Assembly: GCF_037975245.1 (NCBI RefSeq)
Contig: NC_092577.1
Coordinates: 8,029,001-8,093,000, forward strand
Reading direction: 5' to 3'
Length of the DNA stretch: 64,000 bases
Origin: Apostichopus japonicus
Lineage: Eukaryota; Echinodermata; Holothuroidea; Aspidochirotida; Stichopodidae
The notes under the pieces: generated by a model
The model's input: only the letters and a program-made list of their open reading frames with translations
Told to the model about the DNA's origin: nothing
Databases searched by the model: none
Made by a program: the position numbers and the translations under genes
In this document: positions 40,431 through 53,200 of the stretch, piece after piece
How positions within the stretch are numbered: position 1 is the first letter of the stretch
Layout of the letters: each line of letters starts with the position of its first letter

Positions 40431-42129
40431 CTGAGCAATTTTCAGCGAAATAATATTTGGCCACGCCCCTCAAGAATATTAATGGGATGCAGAAGGGTTC
40501 TTACCTTCACATGCACCCACACTTCCCACCAATTCCAACGAAAAAAGTTTGAACAAAATCGGACAGTTGGTTGCCGAGATATTAGCATTTAAAGAATGTG
40601 TTCGAAGGCCCGTCCACTCATGAGTATTAATGAGATTGGTACCAAAAACAATAGGGACCACCTACATACTATGGGTAATCCATCACCCAAGTATGAGAAT
40701 GAGATCAAACCTTGCGTCATTGACGTCAACGAAATTACATTTGGCTCCGCGCCTCATGAATATCCATGAGATGAGATAAGGCCCCCATTTCATAGCTGGG
40801 TCGATATCGACCCAAATAATCATTGAATTTAAAAAAAAAAATAGTACTCAGCCACCTTACATCCTACAACATTCATTAAGGTATTGAAATGTAGCTAAGA
40901 CCATACGTTTGTGTATAAAACAAATAAAAGGGGGTAACTTTTGAATATTTTTAGTGGGTGGGGCTCAAAGGTCAAAGGTTAACCTGAAAATGGCGTAATT
41001 TGGCTAAAAATCGATGTTCGCTTCATAAAAATCGTGACAGAAAATAAGAGTTGATCAACCCCCCCCCCCCCCCATTATATTTGGTATAAACCCTCACATG
41101 TTTTGAACATATTCTGAGCATTTCAGGAATATATCTATAGAGAGTTCTGAGAAAAATGCAAATGTCCTTGAAATTTCCTGTAATTTGACACCAAAATCGT
41201 CCAAATCCGTTCATTTTTGAGAAAAATCTCATTCCCGAACGCTTCAACCTACGAACGTGTTTTTTTTTTCTTATTTGAGATATTTAGGCCACTGCATATT
41301 TGTAATTGATAGTTATGGCATAGCGCACTCGCATTCCTTTGTAAATCGATAGCAACGGCCGTTCTTGCGCAATATTGTTTCATTGAATGTTCAGTGTACA
41401 GTCTCAATGGACTGTTTCGTGCGGGTACACTTTCAAATAGGCCGTGGCCCAAATTTACGGCCCAATAGGCCCTAAAGATGTGGGACGATTGGTCAGATAC
41501 CATGATGAGGTCCAGGACCTTCTGGTCGAACCAGTTTATCAAGGTTCGGTCCTTTTGAGGACCCAGAAATCGTAAGTCAATAGCGTTGTTTACAAAAAAA
41601 GGCTAGGCTAGGCCTAACGTTATGCCAACGTTAGGCTGTAATTTTCGAAAGTAAACAAGTAAACAACTTTTGTACTAATTGAAATCAGTCATAACTCTGT
41701 CAATCCTCAACAGATTTCAGAAAATAAGGTATCATCTGAAAGAGCAACCCCAGAAGAACCTTTATCATACAATTTGAAGTCAATTTTGAAGTCATCAGTG
41801 ATTTTATTGTATTTTGGTGTTTTCCAACTAAAACAAAAGTACATCCTAATTTGCATATTATAATTTGCATATAATTTGCAATTTTTATAAAATTATCAAT
41901 TCCAAATTTTGTTCTCTATTGATCTAAATCAACTTCCTAATAGAGAAGTTGTCCCTAACCTTTATAAGCCAGCCCTAACAAGATAAGTGCCCCAAATCCT
42001 AATTGTGTGCCCAACCCCCCATGCTCGAAAGGGCAGTAACATACGCATTTACCCCACCTCCTACCAATGCTACCAAACAAGTTTGAACAAATCGGCCATT
42101 ATGTTGCCGAGATAGGGAGTCCGTCCACT

Positions 42130-42330
42130 TTTGAATATTAATGAAATTAGCACCAACAACGATAGGGACCATCTACTCACTGTGGGTAACCTACCAACCA
42201 AGTATGATACCGATCAGATCTTGCATCGTTCAGTTATCGTGATTAAAAGCCGGCGTCATAGACAGACATACGCACAAACACATGCGTGACTGCATATATT
42301 CCTTTTGCCTCTGGCAAGGAATAAAAAAGA
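42130..42330 (+). repeat. dispersed repeat with hairpin tail, copy 2
   Basis: It shares CATCTACTCACTGTGGGTAA, a CAGACAGACATACGCAC patch and the tail TTGCCTCTGGCAAGGAAT with copy 1. 40600-40760 and 42000-42130 carry further diverged pieces, such as GTCCACT..TGAATATTAATGA. Confidence 0.8.
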
Positions 42331-42988
42331 GTGCGCGCGAAGTGCGCAAAAACTGTTAAGGTTATCTAGCTAAACATGCATGTGCAAGGATCAGTTAATT
42401 CTCACAGTATCAATACAGCTAGTGCGCGCCAAGCGCGCCAAATCTATTTTCCCAAAAATTTACCAAATTGACGCCCAAGATATTATCATTTTGTTAGTTT
42501 AGCTATAGTGTACACAATGCACGCGAAACAAGAAAGTGTTTTGGTACTTTGTCTCCTATAATACAGCCGTTTTTGCTATTTCAGCTTTTCAATTCAACGG
42601 TGTTCGTATGTTTTACTACATTGCAAAATTATTACATTAATAGCGTGACAGGACGAAAATTGTAATTCAGATCTCTATGTAAGTAGACCAAAGTTAGCCC
42701 ATATCTCACTCCTTTATGTGTAAAAAAATAAATAAGCGAAAGTCACTTTCTACAAGGCAGACATGGTTTACACACAGAAAGCGGAAATAAATAAATATAT
42801 CACTAATGCACAAGAATCTCGCACAAAGATACGCGTTGTTCGTATCTTTAACTTCGCGATTATTTTTTCTCAGGTGAGTTGGGCCTGTTGGTTATGCTAA
42901 TATAAAATGATATCCTACCAGCGCACAGTTTTTATAGGTAATTAGCGTTATAAAATCGTCCCAATTGGGTGCTCCCGATTCACAATTA

Positions 42989-43200
42989 TCTGTGGGCAAT
43001 TGTCGGGGGGTGGGGGGGGGGGGTTTTCCGGGAGGGTAATGGTCCGGGGTAATTGTCCGGTGGGGAGTCAACCGGTATGGGAATTGTCCGGGGGAATTTT
43101 CTGGGGTGGGAACTGACCGGGTGGGAATTGTCTGAGTGGGAATTGTCCAGGGGTAGTTGTCGGGGGGGGGGGTAATTTTCCAGGGGGAGTTGTCCGGTCA
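42989..43200 (+). repeat. G-rich ~15-bp minisatellite
   Basis: Around a dozen degenerate units of GGGAATTGTCCGGG type, including near 43038, 43080, 43125, 43140 and 43187, with G-homopolymers between. The proline-rich minus-strand frame across it is a by-product. Confidence 0.88.
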
Positions 43201-43285
43201 CCAATTTTTAGGGCTGTGTTTTTGGTTAATAGTCTTGTATCATGGTTTTCGATGTTTGTACCTTTTTATTTAAGTTCCTTTATAT

Positions 43286-45836
43286 GGGCGATTCCGTGAA
43301 AACAGGGACATGACCCCAAATTTTCAAAATCATTTCTGCAGCCATTTTTGGCTTCTAATATACTATAAACACATTTAGGGTCTGGGTTATGTACTTTTTT
43401 TTTCCAACTTTATCACGTTCTTCTACCAAAAAATGTGAATACCTGACTAATGTTGAATTTTGAGGGAATATTTGAGGAAATAGTATGGATATTTCAAAGT
43501 CTCAGATTTCCATATTAGAAAGCAACCTAAATAAATTTGTTATATATGTATTGGTAGTGCCATTAGTGATATATTAAAATATTAATCACAATTCCTCCAA
43601 ACAGTTTTGGTTTGTAGGCATATATGGCTGTAACGACACATAGCTGATTTGAGAGCGTAATGCGAGTTACCGAAAGACCAAGTTTTTAACTTTTTTTTTT
43701 CACTGGAGCAGATAATTTCCTGCCATTTCATATTATGCTTCTAGTCAAAGTAAAGAGTATAAAAATAGTTGAAAGAATTAGAAATGTACCTAGTATATAG
43801 ATATAAATAGCCATTGAAAACTGTAATGCGAGTTACCAGTAATGCGAGGTACCACTGTAATGCGAGTTACCACATATTATTCCAATCTCACTTGCAGTAC
43901 TACTGATCAACAAAACAATACAGCGCACTAAATACTTATATAAGGTGTGCACAGTAGTTATTTCCTGTACCCAGAATGCACTGCAACCTCCATTACATCA
44001 CATGTGACCCATAAGACAGTTTCAACAGACATTGATGATTTTATCACCTGACCTTTGTGGAATCACGGACCTTCCAAGTTGCATTCAACTGTGATATCAT
44101 CAAATGAGTAAAGTTAGCCTATTCTTTCTCCATTTTAACATTAGCATTTCGATGGGATATTAATTGCTTGGTACAATATGTAGGACAAATTGTGAGAGCT
44201 TAGGCTATATTAGTCTGTAGCCTATCACATAGTAATCTATATGTTCAAGGATGGGCAAATATTGTAAATCATGACCATTATAATGTGCCTAACATCTTGA
44301 TGGAAATTAGTCTTGATGTGAAAGCTGATGTTGCCAAGGGTGTGGGCACCTCAGAATTAGTAGGGTGGGCAGAGGGGATGGGACGGACGGGGAGTTTGCA
44401 TAGGGGATGATTGGGGCTGCTGGGGGGTATGGGGCAGGATTGCGGAGGCTTGGTCAGTTGGAATAGATTGGTGTGGTTTACCAATTCAAATGTGTGTTCC
44501 CCAAATATCATGATGTGCAAACCCCTTTCCCCAATATGAGTGTCTCATCACTACAATGTGAAAATCAACCTTTACTCCAAAGAATTTCAAATCCCCAAAT
44601 TACACAAAATAAGGCAGGCCACCGGATTTCACGGGAATTGATAACTGGAAATGGCCAAACCCCAGGGATGACAAAACTTTCTATCGACGAAGCCAGATGA
44701 TAAAGAAGTTGGGAACACCTTTGATTGCTAATAGTTGTGGCCAATTCAAGTTTGCATCAAAATTCTAATTTGATACAAAACACCATCCATTCAAGGTTAT
44801 CTAGAATGGCCTATCATCATGCCCTCATACCGCATGATGAAACATCTATTGTGTTATTGTTGATAATGTTATTATACTGATAGAATTAGGAACAAGGATT
44901 GTTTTATTAGTTTCATGCTTTTCCTAAGAACCCTAAATACAAATTTCCAAAGAACCAATCACTAATTAACATGCCAAAGAAACTTTTCTTGTAATTCACT
45001 ATATAAGCTGTGAACCTGTTTAACTTTCAGTAGATGTTTTGATACATTAAAATGGAAGAGGAGAGCTACCAGTTTGCTTGGATTAGCTTCATTGGAAATT
45101 TGGATTGATAATTCAAGAGTGTACATTGCAATCTTGTAAGTCAACAATTTTGGATTAGCTTGATTGGAAATATGGATCGATAATTCAATAGTGTACATTG
45201 CAATCTTGTTAGTCAACAATTCTTCAGTTGATTTTCTGGTTCAATCAACTTCGATTATTATTGATATAATTGTCAGGATGTTTTGCAAATTGTTGTTAAA
45301 ATGTTGTTAAAAGTTTTGGAAAGAGTTTTACAGTTTCTAAGAGTTTCCAAGAGTTTCAAGAATGGCTTTGGAGCATATCTCTTTCAAAGAATTTGATGAA
45401 TAAAGAGCAAACTCGATGACTGGAAAAAGTGTAATGCGAGTTACCGTAATGCGAGTTACCAGACTTTTCCCCCTCAATACCACATCTGAAGTTGTTTCAT
45501 ATTTTCTACTGCTGATTTATAAACATCAGTAGGGTAGATATCTTGTACATGTATGCAATTGAAGAAATCATTCTTTGTTTGAGCACAGTGCCATTTTGTA
45601 CCGGTGTCAATTTTTCAGGTGTCCTTTTTCCGTAATGCGAGTTACCGATATTTGGAAGCGCACCATACATTAAGGCCAACACAATTATAATTCTTGATAA
45701 TTTCATATTGTAGCTATGAATGTTGGGTATAACACCACAGAAAATTGAGGAGTTACACTAACCCATATTTGAGCCACAGCACTTGGATGATAAAAAAACA
45801 GCAAAAAGTGTAATGCGAGTTACCATGGAATCGCCC
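43286..45836. mobile_element. 2.55-kb DNA-transposon-like element with repeated 14-bp subterminal motif
   Basis: The left end is GGGCGATTCCGTG and the right end, read on the other strand, is GGGCGATTCCATG: a 13-bp inverted repeat with one mismatch. ATAT flanks both sides (43282-43285 and 45837-45840), a possible 4-bp target duplication. The motif TAATGCGAGTTACC occurs at 43658, 43824, 43840 (one mismatch), 43858, 45432, 45447, 45633 and 45811. All are in the same orientation and cluster toward the two ends, as transposase-binding subterminal repeats do. No coding frame is recognised, so it is probably non-autonomous. The superfamily is not identified. Confidence 0.7.
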
Positions 45837-46139
45837 ATATACCTCCTTTAGTGCAGCTTAATATACTGAAACATTTCACTGTTTCTTTCTCTTACCGTAT
45901 GTGTACCTTTCGATTTTCATGTTAATATTTTTTTTCGTGCAAATATACAAATCATCGCGGGGCACCAATAAAAAATCTATCGCGCCGCGCCGCTTGCAGT
46001 AATTTTGGTTAAAATCAATTGTCCCGCATTATTTCTTTTTGTCGGAACATAGAGACGTCGGAATATAGAGATTTAACCAAATTGAGAGCATCACAAAAAT
46101 GTGTTATCTAGTCAGACTCCTACCAACGAGAAGTGCAAC

Positions 46140-46160
46140 TTAAAGTGGAACGATAGTGAC
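46140..46160 (+). repeat. left terminal inverted repeat and TTAA target site of Kolobok-type element
   Basis: TTAA at 46140-46143 is followed by the terminus AGTGGAACGATAGTGAC at 46144-46160. This pairs with 58407-58423 at 14 of 17 positions. Confidence 0.8.
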
Positions 46161-47687
46161 AGAAAAAAAATCTCTCATTTTCATATATAATGTAGTTCAT
46201 ATGTTACCAAGCAACCCATTTTTTTAATTTTCCAAATAGCACACCGGAAAGTTATAAAAAAGGGAATTATAACGTGGTTTTTTCGTCTCCGTAATTTAGG
46301 AATTTGCAAACACTGAAACGACCTTGAACAGCCCTCAGGTCAGTGAATGACGTCACTGTGATGATCTTTTCTGTTTGTGCACTGTTCAGTGCGGAGCTGT
46401 GCGTGCATTTCGTGTCAGCATAACTGTTATTTTAGTTTAATTTTCCGGCGTAATGTTCAAGACATAAATAGATAATGAATATCATGGTGTTTCTTGATTT
46501 CTTCACCACGTGTTTACAAGTTTTTTTTTTACGAAATTTGCGGCGATTTCGCAACGATTTCCCAATATCTGGGGAGGTAACTCGCAAGCTGACCCAAAGT
46601 AACGTAAATCTCAAGATTACGTTTTTGGCGGGATTTATACAGAGTGACGTATGAATGTGCTCACTTACCAGTCAAACTGGCACAATAACAATAGTGATGA
46701 TAGTCTCACGTCTAAACGTAGATTAGTATAACATCCGAAAGAAAATCCAAAGTTCTAAACAAAGTAGATTCGCTTGTATGCACTAGGCCTTCTGTAAAAC
46801 ATAAACGTTCCTTGTTCCGTGCGTCATTAAATCCAACAGAAAGGTTTCATTGAGCTTGAAATACAACCGCATTTGAAGTCAATCGAGTAGTTAGTCTAGC
46901 TCGAAAATTGTTCTCACTAAATGCAATGCCTATTGCGTTTATTCACATGCATGCCTCGTGGTTTGGGCTTAGGAGGAATCGTAATCTAGCCCAACTTCAC
47001 GTAGGTCCGCAAACGGTACTTTCACACTGTGCAAACATAAGCGACAGTGTGCGCTACCGTAAGTAATACTTACACGATGTTTTGTTTCGCTCGAGCATAC
47101 ACATATTTCCTATTCGTAGTACATTTAAAGTGGTTTGGAGGGTATGAACACATCTCTGCCCAAAAAAACTGCCTAAGCGACGTCCATGCCCCAATTGAAA
47201 TTTGCACGTTGATTCTCTCCTCCCATAGTCATTAGGTTGTTCACGTCTGACATGTCTTCCAGTTCCAACACCTACTGTTGCATTTATCGGGATATATATA
47301 AATAATGCGGCATAAAAGCATCAATCTTTCAAACTTTTTTTTACTTTAGAGACCTTGCCACACGCAAATTTCAATTTGGCCCGAGATGGCTCTATGACCG
47401 ATTATTCCGTAATTTACATTGGGGCAATCAGCTTCACTAAAACGACAAGAAAAAGCAGGAACAATAACACCTTTGTTTCAAGCAGTGTATCAAATCTCCT
47501 CTCTTCCCTTTCAATGTTACGTTTACGTTTAAGTTAAAAAATCGATGAGGGGCTATTGTCCCATTTCCGGCTTAGGCCCATATTTATTACAGCGTTATAG
47601 TGCTGACTTTATCGCATGAGTTTCAAAGTCGGCGTTAAGATTCGTTGATTCATTGACGCACATTGAGGTAGGCCTACTGCGCTAAAC

Positions 47688-49788
47688 ATGGCCTCCAACA
47701 TATCCGAATCCGAGGTTGAAGTCGAAGAAGAACCAGCTGGTGGCTACATTGAATTGGAATGCGTAGATTCACCCTTCAGCGATTCTTCATCATCTTCGGA
47801 GCATGAATCAGAAGACGAAAATGATGACATTGAACTTGACGGAGTTGGAGACGATGCAGACGAAGCTCATGTGCCTCAAATGGGAGCAAATCCATATTTA
47901 TTTGAGCCACTTCTTCCAGAAGGAGCTCCTCCCAGAGACGAACCAGCTGCAGTTAATCCGGCAATCCAGGAACGTCTCCAAGTTCTTGATTGGTTCGTTT
48001 CAATTTTATACTTCCGGGTCGTATATAACAATTTTAGAATGGCTTTAATGAATTCAGTGGCTTATCATTTTTGCTGCACTACTCTGAATGCTTTTCAAAA
48101 TGGTATTCAAGACCGTATGCAAACAATACGTTTGAAAATAGTTACTATAGGTGCTATCCTAACTACAATCCTTTTCTAACTCAACGATTGGTAAGTACAT
48201 GTAAAACACAACTTTAATAGGCCTACTGTATGTATTTCAGAACATTCCTCGTTATCGAAGTTCACCTTAAAGTACTGCTAAATTATATGACCATAAGCCT
48301 AAACTTGGTTCCGAAAAGGGATTCGCCGAGTTTCCTAGATATAAGTTTACAAATGTTGATGTTTATTGACGATTGCTTTCATTGTAAAGGTGGTTCAGAT
48401 CTTTGTTCTAAATTTACTCCACATCATTAAAATAGTTAACACATCAAAGGTAACATACTATGAAAGTGGCCTGTCGGGACTACCCCCCCCCCTCCGGGCA
48501 ATTTTCAACGCAAACTCAACATATTTTAGTTTATATATTAAAAACCCATCTCTTCTTTCACCCCACCACCACCCCATCCCCGCAGGCATTTCTTGGTTGT
48601 GCAGCTTAAGTTTCCATGTCTTGTATTAAAAGTGTTACTTTTGCATTAAATTGTTGTATAATTTGATGATTATTACTCTTCAATTAAAAGGTATGCTTCT
48701 ATAAAAGGGGTGATTAATCACATACTAACAAGTGGCTGCCTAAATAAATAGTGTTTATTTACAACATTTTTGGGGGTAGCAATGTGTGAGCACTATGGAC
48801 CTCTCGTCCAACACCAAGTAGTAAATAATTTATGTCTTTCTTAGGTGCCAATGCGGTAACTGTACTTTGATGCAAACAGTAACAGAAAGCATTTGCTGTC
48901 GAGAATATCAACCAATTTTGGATACCATGGAACAGACAGATACCCCTGATGCTTGTATCACACAGCACGAAGCATTTGACAGGATTGTACTTTGCCCTTT
49001 TGTGTTGAGAGTTGCCTACATTGGCTATTCCAATAGAGATAGGAGACAGATGCCAAGAGATCAGCAGGGGTAAGGGATGCTCTGGCTTGTTTTTTTATTA
49101 AAGATTAAAACTGAAATCAATGAAAACATGGACAAATAAATAAATATTCTGCAACAAAAACAAGTTAATTGTTGATATGAAAAGAAAAACATAATAAGGT
49201 AATCTATTCATCTCTTTCCAAGATAGTTCAAAACAAAATGCTTAACTTAAAAACACATTCTTTGGCTGTATTTTATTAGGTTCAGCCATCAGACACAGAT
49301 GGATACCCCCCCCCTCCCCCCCAAAAAGAAATATAATTGCTACTTTGTTTGTAGCCTCAGACTCCAATCTTTGCTTCGTGTTTCAGAGGGGCGATACATC
49401 CCAACTCTCCTTTTGCTTTTTCCATAATCTCCAAAACTACTGAAACTACCTTGAAATTTTTTCCAATAAAGATTCCAGCCAAAATATTGTATACATAGTT
49501 GTCTAGACTAATACATTGTAACATAGGTTTTTAGGAGTCTATGCCAATAAAATTGTCTGTTGTGTAGCATTTCTGAACTTAAAACTGTAATGAGATATAA
49601 AGCCATTTTTTTTTTCCAGCCGCTACAGATATACTGCATATCGCCAGGTAGTCAGGTGGAATTGGGGGATCCTTGGCCGTAACAACAGAATTCCACTACC
49701 TTCATGCGTGGTTGGCGCAATTGTTCGGGCTTATCCTCCACAACAAGGACAAGAGAGAAGAGGATTCCATCTTCCACTTTTGGATTGA
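47688..49788 (+). CDS. stand-alone P2X7 C-terminal ballast-domain protein, three exons
   Basis: Exons 47688-47992, 48845-49069 and 49620-49788 (305, 225 and 169 bp) join in frame through GT..AG introns to give 232 residues; the ATG sits in an AAACATGG context. Residues 1-65 are acidic and Ser-rich. PYLFEP (69-74) is a short motif preceding the domain. The cysteine domain then follows: WCQCGNC (102-108), CC (119-120), C139 and H143, C152, then RYRYTAYR (178-185), W190/W192 and PSC at 204-206, ending QGQERRGF. This order matches the cytoplasmic 'ballast' of vertebrate P2X7, a zinc-binding domain, but no P2X transmembrane or ATP-binding part is present. The likely cell location is soluble; its role is unknown. 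It lies inside the Kolobok-type element, convergent with the transposase. No frameshift or stop. Confidence 0.9.
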
Positions 49789-49901
49789 TTTCAAAATAAT
49801 TGTTAGGAAAAACGTATGTTCATTGCTACCAAACTTTTTCATACAGGCAAAACTTATATATTTCATCTTTTAACTTGGACTGTTGTATGTATCAGATGAA
49901 A

Positions 49902-49907
49902 AATAAA
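49902..49907 (+). terminator. AATAAA polyadenylation signal of the ballast gene
   Basis: A canonical AATAAA lies 114 bases past the TGA stop of the ballast-domain gene, in a T-rich context. Confidence 0.55.
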
Positions 49908-50141
49908 ATTCTTTTATATCAACTAGTTTTCTAAGTTTTCATTGATTGTGCAACAGTGACTGACCCAGTTCTTTAAAGCACTACTAAGGGTTTACTTCTA
50001 ATGATTTTGTCAACATTATACCACATTCAAATACATATACCATGTGATAGAATCATAAGTTGCAACAGAACTTGCCAATATTAAAAAAAAAAAAAAAAAC
50101 TGTAAAAAAATTGGTGACAAAATGCTGTAATCTTACAATTA

Positions 50142-50147
50142 TTTAAT
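50142..50147 (-). terminator. ATTAAA polyadenylation signal of the transposase gene
   Basis: Minus-strand ATTAAA lies about 150 bases past the transposase stop codon. It is the common variant of the poly(A) signal, and no AATAAA is closer. Confidence 0.35.
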
Positions 50148-50296
50148 CTTGCAAATAGATCTAATATCATGCAAATAGAGTGATCTATAGTGTGAAAGAT
50201 TCACGGAGGATTTCAACCATAACAACTAAGGGAAACAAATGACAATGGCTTATTCTCATGCCTCAAACCACCCTGGTTATTGGTTGAAACAAAACA

Positions 50297-53200
50297 TTAA
50301 GTAGAAGCAAATCTACTCTGCTGTCGTTGAAGCGCTTCCTCTATTGCTGGATGAGATGCTGACACTGCCAGAGGTGGAGGTGCAATGCATAATGCAGGTG
50401 TCATCTGTCGTTGGTCCTTGTTCCCTGCCAAGGCCAACTTTGTCATCTCTCTGAGAAGATTGTCAACATATTCTGTGAAGAGAGAGGTAAAGCAAGTGAG
50501 ATAAAAAGTCATTTCTCTTATATGATAATATTAAAATAAATATTCAATTTAGATAGAGACTTGCACAACAGCACACTTTTCTGCCATCTCCTTTAAATTT
50601 CATCAAGATAAAAGCAAACACCAGCTGCAGAAGTAGGATTATGTATGTTACAATTTCAAAAACTACCGTGTATAAATGCAGTAACCCCGGTACATACTAG
50701 TATATAGTACCTAGTAAGCTTCATTGCTATCGAAGGCACAGTTAACAACGACAAAAACAAAAACAACAGTGAGATTGGTTTTAATTTACCATGGCACTCC
50801 CATTTAATATGATTTAGTTTGAGTGGAAACTTACCATGAGTGGGATTATCCAACACTTTCTGGAGTACATAATCTCCACCTTTGCTTCTTGGGAAACTTA
50901 TTTTCCATCGCTTTGTTCCATCCGTCTTTGTCCTTTGGTCCCGCCCAGCATTCTCATTATAGTACATGGCTGCTAGATAGAGTCTGCAAGAGAACATAAA
51001 ACACTTAATGAAAGAAGAAAACAAATCTGTGTTGCCATTCCTTGCCAGCAAAAGGATCATTTACTCATTATGGGTCAAATATTATATTTGATGTGCAAGC
51101 AACTTTCCCTTCTTGAAATATTGTGTTTACAAGGTTATCCAACTTTGTCCTCTATTGACTTAAATTAACCTTTGACCTTTACAAAAAAACAATAGGGATC
51201 ATCAACTCATCAAGGGTATCGATGAAATTTGAAGTTCAGGCAACTTTTTCAACTTCAGATATCATGTTTAGTAAGTTATCAATATTTGATCTCTGTTGGC
51301 ATAAAATGACCTGTTCCCTTCAGGAAAAAAATGGGGAACATTTACTTAACTATGGCTACTGAAATACCAAGTTTGAAATTAGGGCTTTTTCTACTTTTAA
51401 AGATATTGTGTTTACAAGGGTCACAAACACACACACAGGACTTGACTGCATTGATTCCTGTTGCCTTTTGCAAGGAATCAATAAGCAAAAAATCTAACGA
51501 CTGGTTATAGTGTTAATGCTGACATGATAATGCACATGGTTCCAGGTCAAGTTAATATTTAAGCAATGTTATGAATTTTTCAAATACTATTAGTGTAAAT
51601 GAAGTATAGTAAAGTACATATGCTGATACTGATGAACAAAACTACTTTCAGACTTTTTCCATACATTTGGCAGAGTGATGTTTTCAAAAGCTGTTATTGG
51701 AAAATGTACATACCTACACAGCATACTTTGATAACTGTAAGCCATCATCTTTGGTGAAAAGTGGTTAATAACCATGTGAAAATTTTCAACAGAAGAAGTT
51801 TGATGAATAGGTGACATCTTCTTCACCCCTCGCACCACAGACGCAGACTGCAGAATTCTTATTAGTTCTTCTGCAACCTTAGAGTCTAAAATTGGGTAAA
51901 ACAAAAGATGACTTAAAGTACATAACCTCTTACTGTCTTTATCAATAAGAATGAAATAATGACATAGCTGCTACGATAATCTACCACCAGAATTTTTTTG
52001 GGTATGATTCTGACGTACTGAACAGTAATATAAAATGCACACTAATAGACTTTTTGTAAGCAATGTAAAACATCAGTATACTCAACAAGAAATCTCTCCA
52101 AGCTTCTACAGCCTACTGTTTTTGTTGAGGTCAAAGATCATAACGTTTTAAACAATATATTTCATGCCAGATTAGTGACATAATTTTACAAATCAATTAA
52201 TTTCCCAGCATAATGCAGACATAAATTTTACATAACAAAGGCAATGCAAAAAAATATTGAAAATATGTACCAAACATGTATTCAAACAGTAACAATAGTC
52301 ATATGTAGGATATAGAATGTAGCCCAACAACAAATCAATTTACAGATCAACTGAATTGGAAGTGCTTTATGTTTAATTCATGCAGGCTTGTCCCACTCCT
52401 CCACACCAACTCCCTCTGACAAATTTTAAATAAATAGCATTTAATGTATTCATTGAACATGTAGAGGATCATATTGCTCACAGACATTAACAGAACTTAC
52501 CATTCTGAACCCATGCCTTCAATCTTCCCTCTGCATCAAGGCGAGGATGGCTACAAACAGGAAACAGTGGGTTCTCATGGACATGGATGTTCATAATGTG
52601 GTTCACTATAGAAGCCCACTTTGCGGCCATAACACCTCCATCTCCATCCGGGGAGGAACTGGCACACCAATACAGATGATTGGTTATGCTTTTGGTCCAA
52701 TCGTTGATCAGTCCACAGTCCTTCTTAGCTGCAGCCGCTCTGAGTTTCTTTTTTATACCTGTAATTGTTTGTAAAAGATATATGTAATCACTATTGTACA
52801 TATGCTTTACAAAACAGCTGAAAAAAATTACATTAAAAAAAAATACAATATAGACATAAAAAGACATTTAAAACTGTCATGATTTCAGTCAAGGCTTAAG
52901 TTCAATATTAAAAATCCTCCCCCCCCCCCAAAAAAAAATAAAAAAAAATATGCAAGTTCATGAAACATATCCACAGTCAATATGCTTGACTGGATATTGA
53001 TGTACCAATGTAATAAAGGTACATTACTTATGATTTCTGTATAGGATATGAAAATGTGAAGTCATCAAAGAATACTTATGTGAAATGATGTACCTTTGGA
53101 AATGTGCCATACATCAAAGTAATGTTTGATGTCTTCCTTTTTGGTCAGTTCTTCTCTGATCCAAGCAGTCACTTGCATATGACGATCTGTGATGATGGTT

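Noticed and set aside
42986-43204. Proline/serine-rich minus-strand frame
   Set aside because: Product of the G-rich minisatellite.
46576-46586. Ninth, inverted copy of the TAATGCGAGTTACC motif inside the Kolobok-type element
   Set aside because: Only 11 of 14 bases match and it is isolated and outside the other element, so it is probably coincidence.
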